NCBI RefSeq assembly: GCF_021049285.1
Contig: NZ_CP088017.1
Location: forward strand, 2,181,380-2,245,379
Length of the DNA: 64,000 bases
From: Ruania halotolerans
Lineage (GTDB): Bacteria > Actinomycetota > Actinomycetes > Actinomycetales > Beutenbergiaceae
Direction: 5' to 3'
The notes under the pieces were generated by a model. It made no database searches. It saw only the letters and a program-made list of their open reading frames with translations, and was not told the DNA's origin. How positions within the stretch are numbered: position 1 is the first letter of the stretch; every line of letters begins with the position of its first letter. Position numbers and translations under genes: made by a program. Shown piece after piece: positions 9,954 to 17,897 of this stretch.

Positions 9954-10006
9954 AGTGACCTCGAACAGGTAGGCGGACGGCGGCGGAGCACCGCGAGACG
10001 ATGACC

Positions 10007-10012
10007 AGTCTA
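10007..10012 (-). promoter_or_regulatory. Candidate -10 box for pdxS
   Basis: TAGACT on the minus strand about 54 bases upstream of the pdxS GTG, in the 136-bp gap after the PrsW gene. No good -35 partner is visible. Nothing else recognisable lies in 9954-10089 apart from a short, weak GAGGC/GCCTC hairpin at 10060-10073. Confidence 0.35.
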
Positions 10013-10089
10013 GTGGCCCGCCGGCGCTCCCCCGCTGTTCGCCCCCACCATCTCACTGTGAGGCGGACGCCTCGCTTGGGCAGGATGTC

Positions 10090-11328
10090 TCACCTGCGCG
10101 CAGCGGCCGCATCGGCAACTGCGCGACGAGCAGCTGCGATCCCCTGCAGCAACTCGGTCTCGGTTCGTTCGGCCCGCGTGGAGCGGCCGGAGCGAACCTT
10201 CTGGCGCCGGTAGGCCAGGGTGGTCGCATCCCGCTGGAATGACACGGTGGCCGCCTTGGCACGCTCGCCGTAAGCCGCCGCCCACGTCTTTGCCTGGCTA
10301 CGCAGCCGTAGCGACGCGAGCATGTCGACCTCATGCGGGGCGAACCAGCCCGCCGCGGCATACTCCCCCAGCCGGGACCGGATCACCCGGGCCTCGAGGT
10401 GTCGGAGCCAGAACAGCAGACCGACGGTGCCCAGGAACAACGGCATCTGCACCAGGAGGTACACCGCGAAGAAGTTGCCGCTGAGCGAGGCGCTCCCGTT
10501 CCAGAGTGCGTGCAGGACAATTGCTCCGAGCAGTCCGATCGGGAAGGCGAGCACGATCATCACCTTCCGCGGTGAACGCGCCGCAAGCCCGATCGCCAGA
10601 CCGATGCAGGACGTGAACAGCGCGTGCGCGAACGGGGACACGAGCCCACGCAGCACGAACACCTCTGCCACCAGTTCAGCGTTCTGGGAGAAGTAGAGGA
10701 TGTTCTCCGTGAACGCGAAACCCGCCGCAATCGTGGCCGCATAGACGACGCCGTCGACGGGGCCGTCCAGGTGGTTGCGCCGCAGGAGGAAGATCAACAA
10801 CACGCCAAGCCCCTTGACCAGCTCTTCCGAGATCGGCGCGACGATCACCGCACCATAGGTCTCGGCCAGGGTGGGGTCCTGGGTGGACTCATAGATCCGC
10901 ATGATCGCCGTCGTATTGATCACCAACGCACTCAGCACGGCGACACCGGCGCCCCAGAGCAGTGCCATCACCAGCATGGTGGCGGGTTCCGGGTCCCATC
11001 TGTCCAGCCACCGCACCCCGAGCAGGACGATCGTCAACGGCACGAGTGCGAGGACGAATCCAATCGAGGTGTTCCCCAGACCGGTCGCGATGGCGATGTA
11101 ACCGATGGCCACCAACATGGCGAGTCCACCCACGATCGAGACGATCAGCTGGAACACGAAACGGTTCCCACGCCGCTGACCCGGCGCCCACACCTGTTCG
11201 ATCGGCCCGTGAGCCGCTGTCAGGCCGACCTGCGGCCACGGGGACGGCGTCAGCGGCGCAGCACCGGCTCCCGGAGTGTGGCGCACAGATGCCCCGGGTC
11301 GATACGCGGGTGGGTATTCCAGCGGCAT
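10090..11328 (-). CDS. PrsW-family intramembrane metalloprotease
   Basis: A 412-residue membrane protein with about eight TM segments between residues 57 and 320, after a Pro/Ala-rich cytosolic leader. The PrsW/CAAX-protease-like motifs are intact: EELVK at 168-172, FTEN at 206-209 with Glu208, His235 (SPFAHALFTS) and His273 (VLHALWNG). B. subtilis PrsW cleaves the anti-sigma factor RsiW; the target here is unknown and no anti-sigma gene is nearby. The last 90 residues are a charged, Arg/Lys-rich soluble tail absent from short PrsW proteins. It follows the pimA operon by 10 bp. Confidence 0.88.
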   Translation of the reverse strand: MPLEYPPAYRPGASVRHTPGAGAAPLTPSPWPQVGLTAAHGPIEQVWAPGQRRGNRFVFQLIVSIVGGLAMLVAIGYIAIATGLGNTSIGFVLALVPLTIVLLGVRWLDRWDPEPATMLVMALLWGAGVAVLSALVINTTAIMRIYESTQDPTLAETYGAVIVAPISEELVKGLGVLLIFLLRRNHLDGPVDGVVYAATIAAGFAFTENILYFSQNAELVAEVFVLRGLVSPFAHALFTSCIGLAIGLAARSPRKVMIVLAFPIGLLGAIVLHALWNGSASLSGNFFAVYLLVQMPLFLGTVGLLFWLRHLEARVIRSRLGEYAAAGWFAPHEVDMLASLRLRSQAKTWAAAYGERAKAATVSFQRDATTLAYRRQKVRSGRSTRAERTETELLQGIAAARRAVADAAAARR

Positions 11329-11338
11329 GGCGTCGCCC

Positions 11339-11950
11339 CTAGGAGGGTGGGCCCGCGGAAGGCGCAGTCGGGTCGAGCACGTCGAGCGCGTCGTCCATCT
11401 CGAACGGCCGGGGCATCGGCGCCCTCCCAGCTAGCCGGAACGCGCGGATCACCGGCGAACGCCGGATATGGCGAATCTGCACGACAGCGTCGTTGTGGAA
11501 GCGTCGGGCGAGCTGAACGCGATATGCGTGGTGCGCCAACCGGGCAAGGAGCGCAACGCCGTCGGGATCCTCGGCGATCCTGCGCTGGTCGGACTCTGCG
11601 CCGAGCGCACCCCGCAACGCCCGGGTCAGTTCGCTCTCGACCAGACCGCGGGCCTCCGCCGCCGCGACCGAATGCTCACCCACCGTATCCTCACCGACCA
11701 GGCGCTCGGACTCCACGGCCGCGCGCCAGCCGGCATCGGCCACGATCAGCGCACCGGCCGGGTCCAAGATTCCGGACTCGGCCACCGCGATCGCAGCTTC
11801 GGCCCGCCGCACCAACTGCGCTTCCAAGGTGGCGCGCGATGTTGCCTCCCGGCGGTGCAGACGGTCCAGGCGCCGTGCCAGACTCACCAGAACGAGGACG
11901 GCCACCGCCACGATGGCCACCACGATCAGTGCCACTTCGGCCGAGCCCAT
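11339..11950 (-). CDS. Membrane-anchored protein of unknown function, weakly LemA-like
   Basis: A 203-residue protein with one N-terminal TM (about 5-24, VALIVVAIVAVAVLVLVSLA), then a long Ala/Glu/Arg-rich helical domain, probably coiled. The segment ARRFHNDAVVQIRHIRRSPVIRAFRLAGRAPMP (written here only as key words RRFHNDAV...RSPVIRAFRLAG) recalls the C-terminal part of LemA proteins, which have RFYNDAV and a short hydrophobic repeat; I cannot confirm this. It starts with ATG overlapping the pimA stop (TGATG). In mycobacteria the equivalent position after pimA also holds a membrane protein (Rv2609c); homology is my inference. Confidence 0.7.
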   Translation of the reverse strand: MGSAEVALIVVAIVAVAVLVLVSLARRLDRLHRREATSRATLEAQLVRRAEAAIAVAESGILDPAGALIVADAGWRAAVESERLVGEDTVGEHSVAAAEARGLVESELTRALRGALGAESDQRRIAEDPDGVALLARLAHHAYRVQLARRFHNDAVVQIRHIRRSPVIRAFRLAGRAPMPRPFEMDDALDVLDPTAPSAGPPS

Positions 11951-13128
11951 CAGGTCCTCCCCCCGCCGAACAGGCGGCCGAGCATTCCACGGCGACGGCC
12001 ATCTCCTGCGTGCGCATCTCCCGCTGACTCGTGCACCATCGCGTACACGTCCAGGATACGGGTGGAGACCTCGTCCCAGTCGAATCTGGCCACCGCGGTG
12101 CGCGCATACCGACGGCGGGCATCCCGCTCGTCGACGTCCTCCAGAGCACGGCAGACCGTGGCAGCGAGCGAATCGGAGTTGCCCGTGCTGAACAGGAAGC
12201 CGGATCCGCCGTTGTCGAGCACTCGACGAAAGGCCGACAGGTCACTCGCCACGACTGTGGTGCCAGCGCTCATCGCCTCCACCAGGACGATCCCGAAGCT
12301 CTCGCCACCGGTCTGCGGGGCGACGTACACATCCACCGATGCCAGCAGGGCTGCCTTCTCCTCGTCCGAGATGCCACCCAGGCCCTGCACGGCCTGCGCA
12401 TGCTCGCCGAGTCCGGCCAGTGCCCCGTCCAGATCCCCGCGACCGGCGATCAGGAAGCGCGCGCCTGGGTGCCGGGCGCGAATCCGTTCGACCGCACCGA
12501 GCAGGACCGGTAGCCCCTTGCGGGGCTCGTCCAGGCGCCCCAGGAAGGCAATCGTCGGCGCATCCGGGGCGCCCACCCATTCCGGATTCCGGGTCGCCGC
12601 AGCGAACGTACGCGTGTTCACCCCGTTCGGAATCACCACGGCGTCCCCACCCAGGTGCTCCACCACCGTGCGCCGGGCATCCTCGGAGACGGCGATCCGT
12701 GCACTGATCCGTTCCAGACCCGGGCGCACCAAAGGGTAGGCGAGCTGCAGCGCGCGGGAGCGCTCTTGTGCGGAGTGAAAGGTGGCCACCACTGGGACTT
12801 CGGCGAGGCGGAGCGCGATCAGGCCGACAGAGGGGGCGAACGGTTCGTGGATGTGCAGCACGTCGAAATCGCCCGCGGCGAGCCACCGTCCGGTCCGAGA
12901 CGCCACGACGGGCCCGAACGCCAACCGGGCCACGGATCCGTTGTACCGCACGGGCACGGCGCCCCCGACGGACTCGAGGTACTCCGGGACCTCCGTGTCC
13001 TCTTCAGCGGGCGCAAGGACCGAGGTGGGATGCCCTTGCTCGATGAGCCGATCGGCGAGGTCTCGGATGTGGAACTGCACGCCTCCTGGAGCATCGAAGG
13101 AGTACGGGCAGACCAGTCCGACCTTCAC
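11950..13128 (-). CDS. pimA: Phosphatidyl-myo-inositol mannosyltransferase PimA
   Basis: A 392-residue GT-B (GT4) enzyme that transfers mannose from GDP-mannose to phosphatidylinositol on the inner face of the membrane, giving PIM1. The N-terminal PYSFDAPGGVQFH loop (8-20), HIHEPFAPSVGL (92-103), His118, Arg198 and Lys204 of the donor site, and the EX7E pair Glu276/Glu284 correspond to residues known in mycobacterial PimA. The start is GTG at 13128 in a GTGA overlap with the acyltransferase gene. The neighbours pgsA and the PatA-like gene make the pathway assignment firm. Confidence 0.93.
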   Translation of the reverse strand: MKVGLVCPYSFDAPGGVQFHIRDLADRLIEQGHPTSVLAPAEEDTEVPEYLESVGGAVPVRYNGSVARLAFGPVVASRTGRWLAAGDFDVLHIHEPFAPSVGLIALRLAEVPVVATFHSAQERSRALQLAYPLVRPGLERISARIAVSEDARRTVVEHLGGDAVVIPNGVNTRTFAAATRNPEWVGAPDAPTIAFLGRLDEPRKGLPVLLGAVERIRARHPGARFLIAGRGDLDGALAGLGEHAQAVQGLGGISDEEKAALLASVDVYVAPQTGGESFGIVLVEAMSAGTTVVASDLSAFRRVLDNGGSGFLFSTGNSDSLAATVCRALEDVDERDARRRYARTAVARFDWDEVSTRILDVYAMVHESAGDAHAGDGRRRGMLGRLFGGGRT

Positions 13129-14177
13129 CTCTGGACACCATTCGGTTCCGCTCCCGGCGCGGGACGTCCCTCAGTGCTCGAGGACGTCGCGGGAGGCGCG
13201 TACTGACCGCGATGGCGCTGTGATGCTGCGCGGGCGCGTGCCAGTCGCTCCGGATCCAGATCCTTCGTGTAGATCTTCTGCAGCATGTGCCAATCCTGCG
13301 GCACCCGTGCGAGGGCGTCGGCGTAGCGCCGGAACCAACGGCGCGTCAGCGCGGCGACGCGCTCCTGGCTGCCCGCGTACTCCGCACGGTCGGGCGCCGG
13401 TACCTCCTCAAGAAAGTGGATGTGGATCCCCCACGGACTGCGGGCCGCTTTGCGTCGCGCACCGTACAGGCGTTCATAGTGGATGAGCACGGGAACCAAC
13501 CGGAGGTTCCGAGCCAGCGCGAGCGCCGCAGGCCCGGGTGCGACCATCACCGTGTGCGCTCCGAGGGGCACCTCCACCCCGGTACTGGAAAGGTCACGAT
13601 CTGCGAGAAGGGGGACCACACCGGGGCGACGAGAGGCGCTCAGCAGACGCCGGAACACGCCCCCACCACGCTCGAACGGAACGATCACCATGCCGAGCGA
13701 CTCGCGGAACTCGACGAACTCCTGAAAGAGCTCCTCCGGCTCCAGTCGTTCGGCCACCGTGATGACGGTGCCGAGATGCCGGTTCGCCCACGCTCCGGCG
13801 AGGTCCCAGTTGCCGGCATGACCGAGCGCCAGGACGACGGTCTCACCGGCGGCCGTGTGCGCAGCGATCCGCTCATGCCCGGTAGCCCGCACGCGGGCGT
13901 CCACCTGGGCCTGAGTCATCGCAGGGAGCTGGAACGCCTCACAGTAGTAGCGCATGTACGAGCGCATCCCGGCGCGGCTGAGGCGGCGCAGCCGGCGCCT
14001 GCTCTGGCCCGGCACAAACCGGTCGAGATTGCGTTCGAGCTGAACGACACCGGGCACCCGCAGGCCGTGCGCAACGATCGCGACGACGTCGAAGATCCCG
14101 CGGGCCAGGGGCCCCGGCAGCCGCGGCACCACCCGCCAGGCGAGGGCGAACACCCGGGCCGGATCGACCGCACTCAT
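13125..14177 (-). CDS. PatA-like phosphatidylinositol mannoside acyltransferase
   Basis: A 350-residue LpxL/HtrB-type acyltransferase. The HX4D motif is HAGNWD (His120, Asp125). In mycobacteria PatA (Rv2611c) adds an acyl chain to the mannose of PIM1/PIM2 at the cytosolic face of the plasma membrane. The ATG at 14177 overlaps the pgsA stop (ATGA); the frame stays open upstream through pgsA, but that sequence is Arg/Gly-rich shadow and is excluded. The C-terminus beyond residue 300 is low in conservation. The exact lipid substrate is inferred from synteny. Confidence 0.88.
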   Translation of the reverse strand: MSAVDPARVFALAWRVVPRLPGPLARGIFDVVAIVAHGLRVPGVVQLERNLDRFVPGQSRRRLRRLSRAGMRSYMRYYCEAFQLPAMTQAQVDARVRATGHERIAAHTAAGETVVLALGHAGNWDLAGAWANRHLGTVITVAERLEPEELFQEFVEFRESLGMVIVPFERGGGVFRRLLSASRRPGVVPLLADRDLSSTGVEVPLGAHTVMVAPGPAALALARNLRLVPVLIHYERLYGARRKAARSPWGIHIHFLEEVPAPDRAEYAGSQERVAALTRRWFRRYADALARVPQDWHMLQKIYTKDLDPERLARARAASQRHRGQYAPPATSSSTEGRPAPGAEPNGVQR

Positions 14178-14806
14178 TGCTCCTCCTCGACGCGTCGGCT
14201 CTGCCGGAACACGGTGGCGATGCGTTGTACGACCGTGATCATGCTTGCCACCGCGAGTACGCCAAGCACCACCACGAGAAGCTCGTCGGGAGCGCCGAGG
14301 CCGACGGCCAACGTAGCCACGAGGGCGACGATGAGACGATCCGCTCGCTCGGCGATCCCCACTTTGGCTGTGAAACCGAGGCCCTCGGCACGCGCGCGCA
14401 CATAGGAGACCACCATGGAGAGCACCAGGCAGGCCGTTCCGACCGCCAGGCCGGGCAATTGCCACGCCGGAGGGGCCGACGTCACCAGATACCAGCTCAG
14501 GCCGACGAACACTGCAGCATCGGAGAACCGGTCCAGGGCGGAATCGAGGAACGCGCCAAACTCCGATGTTGTGCCGCGTTCGCGGGCCATCAACCCGTCC
14601 ACCGAATCGGTCAGGGCGAGCGCCCCGATCACCAGCGCACCCACGGTGAGGTGGCCGGTCGGGAAGAGCCACAGCGCTGCCGCAACCACCAGGATTGCGC
14701 CACCTACGGTGACCGCGTTCGGACTCACTCCCGCGCGCACGAGGGCGCGTGCCAGTGGACCGAAAAGCGTCTCTGTGAATCCTCGTCCACGCCTACCCAG
14801 GACCAT
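14174..14806 (-). CDS. pgsA: CDP-alcohol phosphatidyltransferase, phosphatidylinositol phosphate synthase type
   Basis: A 210-residue membrane enzyme with the full CDP-OH-P motif DX2DGX2ARX8GX3DX3D: Asp67, Asp70, Gly71, Ala74-Arg75, Gly84, Asp88, Asp92. It has about six TMs. In Actinobacteria the enzyme at this locus (PgsA1/PIPS) joins CDP-diacylglycerol with inositol 3-phosphate to make PI-phosphate, the base of the PIM anchor. Its position between the HIT gene and the PatA-like and pimA genes supports this rather than PG-phosphate synthesis. Its 5' end overlaps the HIT gene by 14 bp. Confidence 0.93.
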   Translation of the reverse strand: MVLGRRGRGFTETLFGPLARALVRAGVSPNAVTVGGAILVVAAALWLFPTGHLTVGALVIGALALTDSVDGLMARERGTTSEFGAFLDSALDRFSDAAVFVGLSWYLVTSAPPAWQLPGLAVGTACLVLSMVVSYVRARAEGLGFTAKVGIAERADRLIVALVATLAVGLGAPDELLVVVLGVLAVASMITVVQRIATVFRQSRRVEEEQ

Positions 14807-15344
14807 CGCTGCCCCCCCAATGCTCGCTCAACTCGCGCCGCGTGTCCTCGAGGAGTTCGGGCAATGCCTTGGTACGGGCGATGATCGGCAGGAAGTTGGC
14901 GTCGCCGGCCCACCGGGGCACCACGTGTTGATGAGCGTGCGCGGCCACCCCTGCCCCCGCCACCTCACCGGCGTTCATGCCGAGATTGAAACCTGCCGGA
15001 CTCTTCGTGGCACTCAGCGTCCGCATTGCAGCCTCGGTCAGCTCGATGAGCTCACCGCGTTCCTCCACCGACATCGTCACCAGGTCCGGGACGTGCCGGT
15101 ACGGGCAGATCAACAGGTGTCCGGGGTTATACGGGAAGAGGTTGAGGACCACGTAGCAGTGTGTTCCGCGGTACACCACCAGCCCGTCAGCATCCGGGCG
15201 ATCCGGCGATGAGCAGAACGGGCAACCGATCCCTGGGCGGTCGTCGGTCGGCTTCGACTCTCCCGCGATGTACGCCATCCGGTGCGGGGTCCAGAGCCGC
15301 TCGTAGCCGTCCGGCGTGCCAGCTAGTGAGTCGATGTCCTCCAC
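14793..15344 (-). CDS. HIT-family protein, AP4A phosphorylase-like
   Basis: A 183-residue histidine-triad protein. The triad HAHQHVV is at 136-142 (His136, 138, 140). A CPFC pair at 41-44 may bind zinc with a downstream His. M. tuberculosis Rv2613c, in the same place between thrS and pgsA, is a diadenosine tetraphosphate phosphorylase; transfer of that function is inference. The GTG at 15344 begins one base after the thrS stop, so the two are probably translated together. Longer upstream readings lie inside thrS and are rejected. Confidence 0.92.
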   Translation of the reverse strand: MEDIDSLAGTPDGYERLWTPHRMAYIAGESKPTDDRPGIGCPFCSSPDRPDADGLVVYRGTHCYVVLNLFPYNPGHLLICPYRHVPDLVTMSVEERGELIELTEAAMRTLSATKSPAGFNLGMNAGEVAGAGVAAHAHQHVVPRWAGDANFLPIIARTKALPELLEDTRRELSEHWGGSDGPG

Positions 15345-15345
15345 C

Positions 15346-17355
15346 TCAGACCTGCACGCGCTGCTCGATCGCGTCCCGCACCAGTGCCACGGCCTCGGCC
15401 ACCGGGACCCCGTTGCGCTGGCTACCGTCCCGGAACCGGAACGACACTGCCCCTGCTTCGGCATCGTCGCCGCCGGCGATCAGCACGAACGGCACCTTCT
15501 GCTTCGTGGCGTTGCGGATCTTCTTGTTGAACCGGTCATCGCTGACGTCGACCTCGGCGCGTACGCCGGCTGCCACGAGCTGTGCGACCACGTCGCGGAC
15601 GTAATCGTCGAAGACCTCAGCCACGGGGATCGCGAGCACCTGCACCGGTGCCAGCCACGGCGGGAAGGCACCCGCGTAGTGCTCGGTGAGTACTCCGAAG
15701 AAGCGCTCGATGGATCCGAACAGCGCGCGATGGATCATCACCGGACGCTCGCGTGCGCCGGAACTGGAGGTGTACTCCAACTCGAAGAGCTCGGGCTCGA
15801 AGAAGTCGAGTTGAATCGTGGACAGCTGCCAGGTGCGCCCGATTGCGTCCTTGGCCTGTACGGAGATCTTCGGGCCGTAGAACGCTGCCCCGCCGGGGTC
15901 TGGCACCAGATCGAGGCCGGAGGCTTCAGCAACTTCGGCGAGGGTACGAGTCGCCTCGTCCCAGGTGTCTTCATCCCCGACCGACTTCTCCGGGTTCCGG
16001 GTGGACAGTTCAAGGTAGAAGTCGTCCAGGCCGTAGTCCTTGAGCAGATCGAGGACGAACGTCAGCAGGGATCCGAGCTCGTCGCGCATCTGCTCCCGGG
16101 TGCAGTAGATGTGCGCATCGTCCTGGGTGAAGCCGCGGGCCCGGGTGAGCCCGTGCACCACCCCGGACTTCTCATACCGGTACACGTGGCCGAACTCGAA
16201 GAGCCGCAGCGGGAGCTCACGATAGGAGCGTCCGCGTGAGCGGTAGACGAGGTTGTGCATCGGACAGTTCATCGGCTTGAGGTAATAGTCGTGTCCGGCC
16301 TTGGTCACGGTGCCATCGGCGTCACGTTCTTCGTCCACCCGCATCGGGGGATACATGCCGTCGGCGTACCACTCGAGGTGCTTGGAGGTCTCGAATAGGT
16401 GGCCCTTGGTCACATGGGGGGTGGAGACGAATGAGTAGCCGGCCTCCACATGGCGGCGGCGGGAATAGTTCTCCATCTCCATCCGGACCATGGCGCCCTT
16501 GGGGTGGAACACCGGAAGGCCTGATCCGATCTCCTCCGGGAAGGAGAACAGATCGAGTTCAGAGCCCAGCCGCCGATGGTCTCGGCGTTCGGCCTCGGCG
16601 AGGCGCTCAAGGTGTGCGCGCAGGTCGTCCTTGTCTGCCCAGGCAGTGCCATAAATGCGTTGCAGCTGCGGGTTCTTCTCGCTCCCCCGCCAATACGCGG
16701 CCGCACTGCGCATGAGTTGGAAGCCGTTCCCGATGAGCTTGGTGGTGGGCAGGTGCGGACCGCGGCACAGGTCCTTCCACGCCACCGAACCGTCCCGGCG
16801 CAGGTTCTCATAGATGGTCAGGTCCCCGGCACCCACCTCGGCGGCGGCGCCCTCGGCCGCCGCGCCGGCGTCCCCGCCGGCTCCCTTCAGCCCGATCAGC
16901 TCAAGCTTGTACGGCTCGTCGGCCAGTTCGGTGCGCGCCTGCGCATCGGTCACCACCCGACGGCGGAAGGACTGACCCTCCTTCACAATCCGGGCCATGG
17001 CCTTCTGGAGAGCCTTGAGATCGTCGGGGGTGAAGGGAGTCTCGACGTCGAAGTCGTAGTAGAAGCCGTCCGTGATCGGCGGCCCGATACCGAGCCTGGC
17101 CTGTGGGTCAACCTGCTGTACGGCCTGCGCGAGCACGTGGGCGGTGGAATGGCGCAGGATCTCGAGGCCGTCGGGACTGTTCAAGCGCACCGCCTCGACC
17201 ACGTGACCACCGCTGACGACGACGTCGAGGTCTCGCAGGGCTCCGTCCACGCGCACCGCGACGACGTCCCGCTGATCGCCGTACAGGTCCGTGCCCGTGG
17301 TGCCCACCGGGACCGATCGCGGTGAGTCGTCAACACGGAGAGTGATCTCGGGCAC
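15346..17355 (-). CDS. thrS: Threonine--tRNA ligase
   Basis: A 669-residue class II synthetase that charges tRNA-Thr and edits Ser-tRNA-Thr. The order is: TGS domain (1-60), editing domain with HSTAH (69-73) and DLCRGPH (about 190-200), catalytic core with [28 protein letters not shown] and motif 3 near GSIERFFG, then anticodon-binding domain. The start is GTG at 17355 with AGGAG six bases upstream; the open frame to 17403 is not needed. It heads a run of tightly coupled genes (HIT, pgsA, patA-like, pimA, unknown, prsW). No T-box or attenuator is seen in its leader. Confidence 0.97.
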   Translation of the reverse strand: MPEITLRVDDSPRSVPVGTTGTDLYGDQRDVVAVRVDGALRDLDVVVSGGHVVEAVRLNSPDGLEILRHSTAHVLAQAVQQVDPQARLGIGPPITDGFYYDFDVETPFTPDDLKALQKAMARIVKEGQSFRRRVVTDAQARTELADEPYKLELIGLKGAGGDAGAAAEGAAAEVGAGDLTIYENLRRDGSVAWKDLCRGPHLPTTKLIGNGFQLMRSAAAYWRGSEKNPQLQRIYGTAWADKDDLRAHLERLAEAERRDHRRLGSELDLFSFPEEIGSGLPVFHPKGAMVRMEMENYSRRRHVEAGYSFVSTPHVTKGHLFETSKHLEWYADGMYPPMRVDEERDADGTVTKAGHDYYLKPMNCPMHNLVYRSRGRSYRELPLRLFEFGHVYRYEKSGVVHGLTRARGFTQDDAHIYCTREQMRDELGSLLTFVLDLLKDYGLDDFYLELSTRNPEKSVGDEDTWDEATRTLAEVAEASGLDLVPDPGGAAFYGPKISVQAKDAIGRTWQLSTIQLDFFEPELFELEYTSSSGARERPVMIHRALFGSIERFFGVLTEHYAGAFPPWLAPVQVLAIPVAEVFDDYVRDVVAQLVAAGVRAEVDVSDDRFNKKIRNATKQKVPFVLIAGGDDAEAGAVSFRFRDGSQRNGVPVAEAVALVRDAIEQRVQV

Positions 17356-17392
17356 GGGGAACTCCTGAATGGATGGGCGGTGGTCGTTCACG

Positions 17393-17398
17393 ATCGTA
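17393..17398 (-). promoter_or_regulatory. Candidate -10 box for thrS
   Basis: TACGAT (minus strand) would place the transcript start about 31 bases before the thrS GTG, leaving room for the AGGAG site. No clear -35. It lies just downstream of the tRNA terminator hairpin. Confidence 0.35.
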
Positions 17399-17478
17399 TC
17401 CACTCCCGGGAGCCGACCTGGACTCGATTTCGGCAGTCCGCCCCGTGCGCCATGCCGTGCTCCAGGGGGAACGACGCA

Positions 17479-17514
17479 CGAAGCCCCAGAGCGTGGCGAC
17501 GCTCTGGGGCTTCG
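17479..17514 (-). terminator. Strong hairpin terminator after the tRNA cluster
   Basis: A perfect 16-bp inverted repeat (CGAAGCCCCAGAGCGT and its complement) with a GGCG tetraloop. It begins 8 bases downstream of the tRNA-Val 3' end on the minus strand and precedes the thrS promoter region. It is the most stable hairpin noted in the window; being symmetric it would also stop plus-strand reading. Confidence 0.85.
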
Positions 17515-17521
17515 TATCGTG

Positions 17522-17596
17522 TGGTGGGCGATACTGGGATCGAACCAGTGACCTCTTCCGTGTCAGGGAAGCGCGCTACCGCTGCGCCAATCGCCC
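17522..17596 (-). tRNA. tRNA-Val (GAC)
   Basis: Cloverleaf on the minus strand: acceptor GGGCGAT/ATCGCCC, D-arm GGCGCAGCGGTAGCGC, anticodon arm CTTCC-CTGACAC-GGAAG (anticodon GAC), T-arm with GGTTCGATCCC. The 3' ACCA is encoded. It is the last gene of a three-tRNA transcript and is followed by a strong terminator. Confidence 0.96.
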
Positions 17597-17607
17597 TCTC
17601 GAGTGCG

Positions 17608-17678
17608 AGGTGGGTACGGGATTCGAACCCGTGTATACGGCTTTGCAGGCCGCTGCCTCGCCTCTCGGCCAACCCACC
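17608..17678 (-). tRNA. tRNA-Cys (GCA)
   Basis: Minus strand: acceptor GGTGGGT/ACCCACC, anticodon arm GCGGC-CTGCAAA-GCCGT (anticodon GCA), T-arm GGGTTCGAATCCC, discriminator U as expected for tRNA-Cys. CCA is not encoded. It lies between tRNA-Gly and tRNA-Val. Confidence 0.96.
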
Positions 17679-17725
17679 GGGTGACGGTTCGGACCCGCCA
17701 TCTCCACTATGGGTCCCCGTCTCCG

Positions 17726-17798
17726 AGCGGATGACGGGACTCGAACCCGCGACCCTCACCTTGGCAAGGTGATGCTCTACCAACTGAGCCACATCCGC
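17726..17798 (-). tRNA. tRNA-Gly (GCC)
   Basis: Minus strand: acceptor GCGGATG/CATCCGC, D-arm GGCTCAGTTGGTAGAGC, anticodon arm TCACC-TTGCCAA-GGTGA (anticodon GCC), T-arm GGGTTCGAGTCCC, discriminator U. First gene of the three-tRNA transcript; CCA not encoded. Confidence 0.96.
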
Positions 17799-17839
17799 AT
17801 GCTGCCTCCCGCACAAATGCGTTCGGCGTGCGTCAGGAA

Positions 17840-17868
17840 CTTTAACCCACACTGTCGGACACGTACAA
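17840..17868 (-). promoter_or_regulatory. Predicted promoter of the tRNA Gly-Cys-Val operon
   Basis: Minus strand TTGTAC (17868-17863) and TTAAAG (17845-17840) with a 17-base spacer, about 42 bases upstream of the tRNA-Gly 5' end. It is among the more A+T-rich spots nearby. Divergent from the PabB-like gene. Confidence 0.4.
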
Positions 17869-17884
17869 ATCGCACCGGTGTCGT

Positions 17885-17890
17885 TAGCGT
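17885..17890 (+). promoter_or_regulatory. -10 box giving a probably leaderless pabB-like mRNA
   Basis: TAGCGT ends 7 bases before the ATG at 17898; transcription would start at or next to the A of the start codon. No Shine-Dalgarno sequence of note is present. Confidence 0.5.
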
Positions 17891-17897
17891 GTGGGGC

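Noticed and set aside
10060-10073. GAGGC/GCCTC hairpin after the PrsW gene
   Set aside because: Five-bp stem without a T-run; too weak to call a terminator.
11468-12739. 423-codon plus-strand frame opposite pimA
   Set aside because: Antisense to pimA and the membrane protein; Ser/Arg/Pro-rich shadow.
14178-14672. In-frame N-terminal extension of the PatA-like protein
   Set aside because: Lies wholly within pgsA in another frame; the ATG at 14177 in an ATGA overlap gives the family start.
17479-17514. Possible T-box or attenuator for thrS
   Set aside because: The hairpin lies beyond the thrS promoter candidate, directly after the tRNA operon; no T-box bulge or antiterminator sequence is seen.
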